From NCBI GenBank assembly GCA_030596465.1, contig JAUVJW010000043.1:1-10078 (forward strand): DNA of 10,078 bases, written 5' to 3'. Below are positions 7,334 through 10,078 of this stretch, in pieces (the stretch's first letter is position 1; each line of letters begins with the position of its first letter). The notes under the pieces were generated by a model that saw nothing but the letters and a program-made list of their open reading frames with translations, was not told the DNA's origin and ran no database searches. The stretch is from Candidatus Fermentibacteraceae bacterium. GTDB taxonomy: Bacteria; Fermentibacterota; Fermentibacteria; Fermentibacterales; JCC-6. A program made the position numbers and the translations under genes.

Positions 7334-7394
7334 CCCTCTTTGTGCCAATTGAACACACAACAAATAATAATATATAATTATCGGCCCTCTTTGT
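7334..7394. repeat. Pair of 10-bp direct repeats flanking an AT-rich stretch
   Basis: CCCTCTTTGT occurs at 7334-7343 and again at 7385-7394, separated by 41 nt of very AT-rich DNA. A third, imperfect copy (CCTCTCTTTA) lies at 7313-7322 and doubles as the ribosome binding site region of the GGCT-like gene. The second copy lies directly at the stop of the Cas9 fragment. The pair may be a scar of insertion or deletion, or a regulator site; neither is proven. Confidence 0.4.
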
Positions 7395-7397
7395 CAT
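7369..7397 (-). promoter_or_regulatory. Putative promoter of the GGCT-like gene, overlapping the Cas9 fragment stop
   Basis: On the minus strand ATGACA (7392-7397, 5 of 6 to the -35 consensus) is followed after 17 nt by TATATT (7369-7374). A transcript would begin near 7362 and reach the GTG start after about 54 nt. The -35 element shares bases with the stop codon of the Cas9 fragment. Confidence 0.4.
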
Positions 7398-8092
7398 TAG
7401 ACTTGGGCTTGCAGAGTTTTTTGATTTAAGTACATTTTTCTAGATGTCCAAAGGCCTCGGATTCTCTTTTCCCTTGGGTCAATGAACGCAAAATAGTGAC
7501 CAAGGGTATTGGATCCGGCTTCCTCCATTTTTTCCTGGAGATCAGCAATGCCCTTTTTAACTTGACCAAGTTCTTTCTCTTCTGTCATAGATTTTCTGTT
7601 ACTCCAGAAGCCTCTCCGTTGTGCAAGGTGGTAAATTGCTCTGCCAAGTAGATGTTTTGGAAGTTCTTGTTCTGTCGCCCATGCACGAAGAAAATATGGG
7701 TAGGTGTGAGCAAGAATGTCGCTACCAGGCTTAAGACTGGAAGGAATAGAACTGATTAACTCTCTTGCCTGTTTATCCAGATTGAGGACCATATCTTCAA
7801 TGTCGTTGCCTTTTGGTAATAGATCATATGTTTGAAGAAGATTCTTGAGTTTTTTCATTCTTTTTTTTCGTCTTGCAAGGTTTCTTCGAATAGAACGGGC
7901 ACTTCTTCTCTCTGCACAGCGCGATTCTGCACGGCCGGTGGCAATATCTCCATCCATTCCCGCTTCGAATACTCTCGACCCGGCATCAATCAGACCTGTT
8001 ATTTCCTTTGTTTCTGGATTACACTGTAGTAGTGCCCAACCAAGTGAGTTAGTGCCCAAATCCAGCCCCAGTATTTTGTCTTCTTTCAGCAT
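7397..8092 (-). CDS. cas9: Truncated Cas9: RuvC-I, bridge helix and start of REC only
   Basis: This 231-aa frame matches the N-terminus of a type II Cas9. The RuvC-I motif ILGLDLGTNSLGWALL carries the catalytic Asp at residue 11. It is followed by VFEAGMDGDIATGRAESR and a strongly basic Arg-rich bridge helix (about residues 60-85). The REC-start signature PYFLRAW...LLGRAIYHLAQRRGF.SNRK (about 134-170) and DPREKRIRGLWTSRKMY (about 206-222) come next. The pattern is that of large II-C-like Cas9s as found in Planctomycetes-type bacteria, normally 1000 aa or more. The frame ends soon after the RKMY motif, so RuvC-II, HNH, RuvC-III and the PAM-interacting domain are absent and DNA cleavage is not expected. 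The 5' end is intact, with GGAG about 6 nt before the ATG. No cas1, cas2 or CRISPR array is visible. It is most likely a decayed gene, though a retained short protein is possible. Confidence 0.85.
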   Translation of the reverse strand: MLKEDKILGLDLGTNSLGWALLQCNPETKEITGLIDAGSRVFEAGMDGDIATGRAESRCAERRSARSIRRNLARRKKRMKKLKNLLQTYDLLPKGNDIEDMVLNLDKQARELISSIPSSLKPGSDILAHTYPYFLRAWATEQELPKHLLGRAIYHLAQRRGFWSNRKSMTEEKELGQVKKGIADLQEKMEEAGSNTLGHYFAFIDPREKRIRGLWTSRKMYLNQKTLQAQV

Positions 8093-8125
8093 AACCGCTC
8101 CATTCTTAATTCATATGCAAATATT

Positions 8126-8153
8126 AGCCCGTCTCGATTAAGGACGGGCTTTT
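8126..8153 (+). terminator. GC-rich hairpin with T-tract upstream of the Cas9 fragment (orphan terminator or tracrRNA end)
   Basis: AGCCCGTC (8126-8133) pairs perfectly with GACGGGCT (8143-8150) around a 9-nt loop, and a run of four T follows on the plus strand. No plus-strand gene ends here. It would terminate an unseen small RNA transcribed antisense to the cas9 start, and a tracrRNA would be placed like that. Read on the minus strand it could instead be a leader hairpin before cas9. Confidence 0.5.
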
Positions 8154-8175
8154 AACTTTTATCGAATTTGATTGG

Positions 8176-8213
8176 AAAAAAAGCAATCTTTTCTTTTAGA
8201 TTGCTATTTTTTT
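8176..8213 (-). terminator. Bidirectional rho-independent terminator after the toxin gene
   Basis: AGCAATCT (8182-8189) pairs with AGATTGCT (8198-8205) around an 8-nt loop. It is flanked by an A-run on the left (8176-8182) and a T-run on the right (8207-8213), so it has a U-tract in either direction. It lies about 20 nt beyond the stop of the nucleotidyltransferase gene on the minus strand and separates that module from the Cas9 fragment. Confidence 0.8.
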
Positions 8214-8232
8214 GACCGTTCCCTGCTTGTGA

Positions 8233-8892
8233 TTACTCTGGTTTACAGAATGAATTCTTCTTGCTCAGCAGGATGTCATTGCAGATTTGTTTCAGCATTT
8301 GCTTAGTGATTTCGAATTGCTCTATCATTTTAAGATTGTCCAGCCAGTGCAGTGGGAAGTTACTTAACCTTTCAATTAGTACTTCCTTTTCAACAACTGC
8401 CTTCCTGTTTGCGATGCTCAGGATGTCTTTCCACGAGAACTCTTCATGGGTTGCTATACAGAAGAGATCGAAAACATCCTTGCTTTCATCCCGGCCAATA
8501 ATAGCAGTAACTTTGTTTGCCAGGATGTTAATCTTATTGTCTACTCTGATGCTACCGATAATGTCACTCTTACCTGAACGATAAACACTGTCATTTACGA
8601 AATCCAATTGCAATGAGTCATTCACAAGAACCCTGTGAAAGTCTCTGGATTTTACTGAATGATTCAGCCTGAACTTGCCTTCCAGCTCATCAAGAATCTC
8701 ATTAATTGATTCACCGAACAGATCATCACTGCTGGTGAAGAAATCCAGATAGTTGGAATATCTTGCTTTGTAGTAGAATCGATGCAAAGCAGTGCCGCCG
8801 GTTAGGTAAAAACTGTTTTCAAGAGCAAACACAATCGCAAGAACTCTGTCCTGCAATGCGTAAAGGTGTTTGTAATTTATCGTTTTTTCCAT
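8233..8892 (-). CDS. AbiEii/AbiGii-family nucleotidyltransferase toxin with altered first metal-binding residue
   Basis: This 219-aa protein carries the DNA polymerase beta-like nucleotidyltransferase signature of the AbiEii family: FYLTGGTALHRFYY (GGTAL at 32-36), then RYSNYLDFF (45-52), the third acidic position LQLDFVN (Asp97), and the helix KVTAIIGRDESKDVFDLFCI (127-145) with the conserved K...R...KD pattern. Family members such as AbiEii and the MenT toxins transfer nucleotides to RNA targets such as tRNA and act as type IV-like toxins or abortive-infection effectors. The usual motif is S-x-D-L/I-D. Here it reads S-N-Y-L-D, so the first catalytic Asp is Tyr48 while Asp50 is kept. That may reduce or remove activity. 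The gene overlaps the preceding small gene by 16 nt, the arrangement expected for a toxin and its partner, and a strong terminator follows. Confidence 0.8.
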   Translation of the reverse strand: MEKTINYKHLYALQDRVLAIVFALENSFYLTGGTALHRFYYKARYSNYLDFFTSSDDLFGESINEILDELEGKFRLNHSVKSRDFHRVLVNDSLQLDFVNDSVYRSGKSDIIGSIRVDNKINILANKVTAIIGRDESKDVFDLFCIATHEEFSWKDILSIANRKAVVEKEVLIERLSNFPLHWLDNLKMIEQFEITKQMLKQICNDILLSKKNSFCKPE

Positions 8893-9239
8893 TCCAGACT
8901 CTCAATGTAGTTGTTTTCCCCCAGCAGAATGTTTCTCAGCATCAGTATATGCCTGTCTATGTATTTGTGATTATAGCTTGATTTAAAGGCAGAAAAAAGT
9001 TTTTGAAGTGTTTCTTTGCTGAACACTACTTGAAGAGTTCTGGCTTTGTCTGTTGAGTTGTAAATGATTTTTGAAAAGAGCATCTGCTTCTGCCTGAAAT
9101 CATTGGAGTTGCGAATCTCCCTGATGTAATCTTCAGTCACATCGTAATCCCAGAAGCAATCTTTTATCAGCTGAGAATAAATATCCGTATCTGTTTTCAC
9201 TGTAATCCATTTCATGCTGCATGTCATCTTGTTCTTCAT
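8877..9239 (-). CDS. Small partner gene (putative antitoxin) of the AbiEii-like toxin
   Basis: This 120-aa protein is not recognised from sequence alone. It is rich in aromatic, Lys and Asn residues, predicted mostly helical, with no signal peptide, membrane segment or cysteine motif; its tail ends YIESLEWKKR. Because it precedes and overlaps the AbiEii-type nucleotidyltransferase gene by 16 nt, its most likely role is antitoxin or accessory partner. It shows no recognisable winged-helix of the AbiEi type by eye, so it may be one of the uncharacterised small partners that accompany AbiEii-like toxins. The start is uncertain: Met codons at 9237-9239, 9225-9227 and 9213-9215 lie close together, and none has a strong ribosome binding site. 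The first is taken by default. Its promoter must lie in the AT-rich region around 9240-9300. Confidence 0.65.
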   Translation of the reverse strand: MKNKMTCSMKWITVKTDTDIYSQLIKDCFWDYDVTEDYIREIRNSNDFRQKQMLFSKIIYNSTDKARTLQVVFSKETLQKLFSAFKSSYNHKYIDRHILMLRNILLGENNYIESLEWKKR

Positions 9240-9293
9240 CGAAAACAGAAACCCAAAAAAATACTCAATATGTAATTCTATAACATCATCTAA

Positions 9294-9349
9294 GACAAAT
9301 CAAGACATTTGTCCAGCAGGGGAGACTGCTGAACCTCCTGATCGGACAA
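9294..9349. promoter_or_regulatory. Overlapping inverted repeats between divergent promoters
   Basis: GACAAAT (9294-9300) and ATTTGTC (9307-9313) form a 7-bp inverted repeat. TTGTCC (9309-9314) also pairs with GGACAA (9344-9349), and between them AGCAG/CTGCT (9315-9319 and 9326-9330) forms an inner hairpin. The first two pairings share bases and exclude each other. The block lies just upstream of the -35 box of the P5C dehydrogenase promoter and behind the toxin module, so it is a candidate operator for one or both. Confidence 0.45.
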
Positions 9350-9356
9350 TTTCTTC

Positions 9357-9384
9357 TTGACAATTCGATATGAATCATTATCAT
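9357..9384 (+). promoter_or_regulatory. Sigma70-type promoter of the P5C dehydrogenase gene
   Basis: A perfect TTGACA (9357-9362) is followed after 16 nt by TATCAT (9379-9384), 5 of 6 to the -10 consensus. Transcription would begin near 9391, leaving a leader of about 22 nt that holds AGGAGG (9402-9407) 5 nt before the ATG. So short a leader leaves no room for a riboswitch. Confidence 0.65.
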
Positions 9385-9412
9385 AACGACTCAATTTACA
9401 TAGGAGGTTGTT

Positions 9413-10078
9413 ATGAACAACATTAATTTTTCAATTGCGAAGCCCGAGAATGAGAAGGTACTTGGTTATACGCCGGGGTCAGATGAGCGTTTATCGCTTC
9501 AGAAAGAACTTGAGCGTCAATCGAATATTGTGGTTGATATTCCTGCTGTTATAGGTGGGGAGGAAGTGCGAACTGGCGATCTTGTTTCCGTTGTTATGCC
9601 GCACAATCATGGGCATGTGCTCGCACGGTTTCATCGGGCTGGGGCTTCTGAGATAGCTGCCGCATGCTCGGCTGCCGTTGCCGCGCAGTCCGAGTGGATG
9701 CGGTTGCCATGGGTGGAAAGAGCCGCGGTGTTCATGAAGGCTGCCCATCTTATCAGTGATAAGTATAGATTTTTACTAAGCGCAGCTACAATGCTGGGGC
9801 AGAGCAAGAATGTTTATCAGGCAGAGATTGACGCAGTTGCAGAGACTGTTGATTTTCTGAGAATGAATGCAGCGTTTGCTTCTGAGATTTATGCAGGTCA
9901 GCCTGTCTCAGGGCACAATCAGATGAACAGGTTGCAATACAGACCTCTGGAAGGGTTTGTTTTTGCGGTAACACCCTTTAACTTTACTGCGATTGCCGCT
10001 AATCTCCCCACCGCTCCCGCATTGATGGGTAACACTGTTGTCTGGAAACCAGCAACGACCTCGGTTCTTTCCAACTGG
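9413..10078 (+). CDS. pruA: L-glutamate gamma-semialdehyde (1-pyrroline-5-carboxylate) dehydrogenase, N-terminal part
   Basis: The frame runs 222 codons from the ATG at 9413 to the window edge and is incomplete at its 3' end. It reads as the ALDH4A1-like form of P5C dehydrogenase: YTPGSDER near the start, VIGGEEVRTGD (about 46-56), MPHNHGHVLA, AATMLGQSKNVYQAEIDA (about 124-141), and then YRPLEGFVFAVTPFNFTAIAANLP and APALMGNTVVWKPATTS. These match the substrate and NAD-binding half of the family, which is about 540 aa in full; the catalytic Cys and Glu lie beyond the window. The enzyme oxidises glutamate semialdehyde, in equilibrium with P5C, to glutamate using NAD+. This is the second step of proline catabolism and also serves arginine and ornithine breakdown. 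It has its own promoter and a strong AGGAGG site, and lies downstream of the putative proline-type dehydrogenase pair. Confidence 0.93.
   Translation, partial: MNNINFSIAKPENEKVLGYTPGSDERLSLQKELERQSNIVVDIPAVIGGEEVRTGDLVSVVMPHNHGHVLARFHRAGASEIAAACSAAVAAQSEWMRLPWVERAAVFMKAAHLISDKYRFLLSAATMLGQSKNVYQAEIDAVAETVDFLRMNAAFASEIYAGQPVSGHNQMNRLQYRPLEGFVFAVTPFNFTAIAANLPTAPALMGNTVVWKPATTSVLSNW

Noticed and set aside
7309..8232. CRISPR array beside the Cas9 fragment
   Set aside because: No set of 25-40 bp repeats with regular spacing is present; the only repeats are 10 bp, two good copies, 51 bp apart.
8261..8584. Plus-strand 107-codon frame opposite the toxin gene
   Set aside because: It is antisense to the conserved nucleotidyltransferase frame and has no start signal or motif.
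9366..9387. Fur-like box around AATCATTATC overlapping the P5C dehydrogenase -10 region
   Set aside because: Only one half matches the Fur consensus, the other half does not, and nothing nearby concerns iron uptake.

Overview
The window is bacterial and gene-dense, with short intergenic gaps and clear AGGAGG-type ribosome binding sites. Base composition is moderate, and it looks more AT-rich across about 7310-9400. The genes resemble those of environmental, poorly cultured bacteria: a FusA2-type EF-G paralogue, an apparent gingipain-like (C25) secreted-protein N-terminus, an exported Gly/Ser-linker protein and a large fused iron-sulphur flavoprotein. I would guess an uncultured FCB-like or related lineage, but the sequence does not fix the taxon.

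Layout. (1) 1-300, minus strand: the start of a secreted protein whose frame is interrupted by a TGA but continues in frame to the window edge. A terminator-like hairpin belonging to the next operon lies behind it. (2) 338-3014, minus strand: a two-gene operon of an EF-G-like GTPase and, 4 nt downstream, a small exported protein whose linker is encoded by a perfect 24-bp palindrome. (3) 3212-6758, plus strand: a membrane-anchored zinc-ribbon protein, then a translationally coupled pair made of a 690-aa [2Fe-2S]/FAD-NAD/2x[4Fe-4S]/BFD fusion and a DAO-family FAD amine dehydrogenase. (4) 6820-9239, minus strand: a gamma-glutamylcyclotransferase-like protein, an N-terminal Cas9 fragment of 231 aa (RuvC-I, bridge helix and start of REC only), and a two-gene module with an AbiEii-type nucleotidyltransferase toxin whose first metal-binding Asp appears replaced by Tyr. 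(5) 9413-10078, plus strand: the first 222 codons of delta-1-pyrroline-5-carboxylate (P5C) dehydrogenase, behind a good sigma70-type promoter.

How the genes fit together. The fused redox protein and the DAO-family subunit look like a multi-cofactor amine/imino-acid dehydrogenase of the HcnABC / opine oxidase / D-hydroxyproline dehydrogenase / archaeal L-proline dehydrogenase type. P5C dehydrogenase lies in the same orientation 2.65 kb downstream, so oxidation of proline (or a relative) to P5C and then glutamate is the simplest reading. The minus-strand block between them (GGCT-like gene, Cas9 fragment, toxin module) looks like an accessory or defence insertion in that neighbourhood. No CRISPR array, cas1/cas2, tRNA, rRNA or transposase gene is visible. 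The most unusual items are the truncated Cas9 with an intact start and ribosome binding site, the hairpin just upstream of it, and the D-to-Y change in the toxin.
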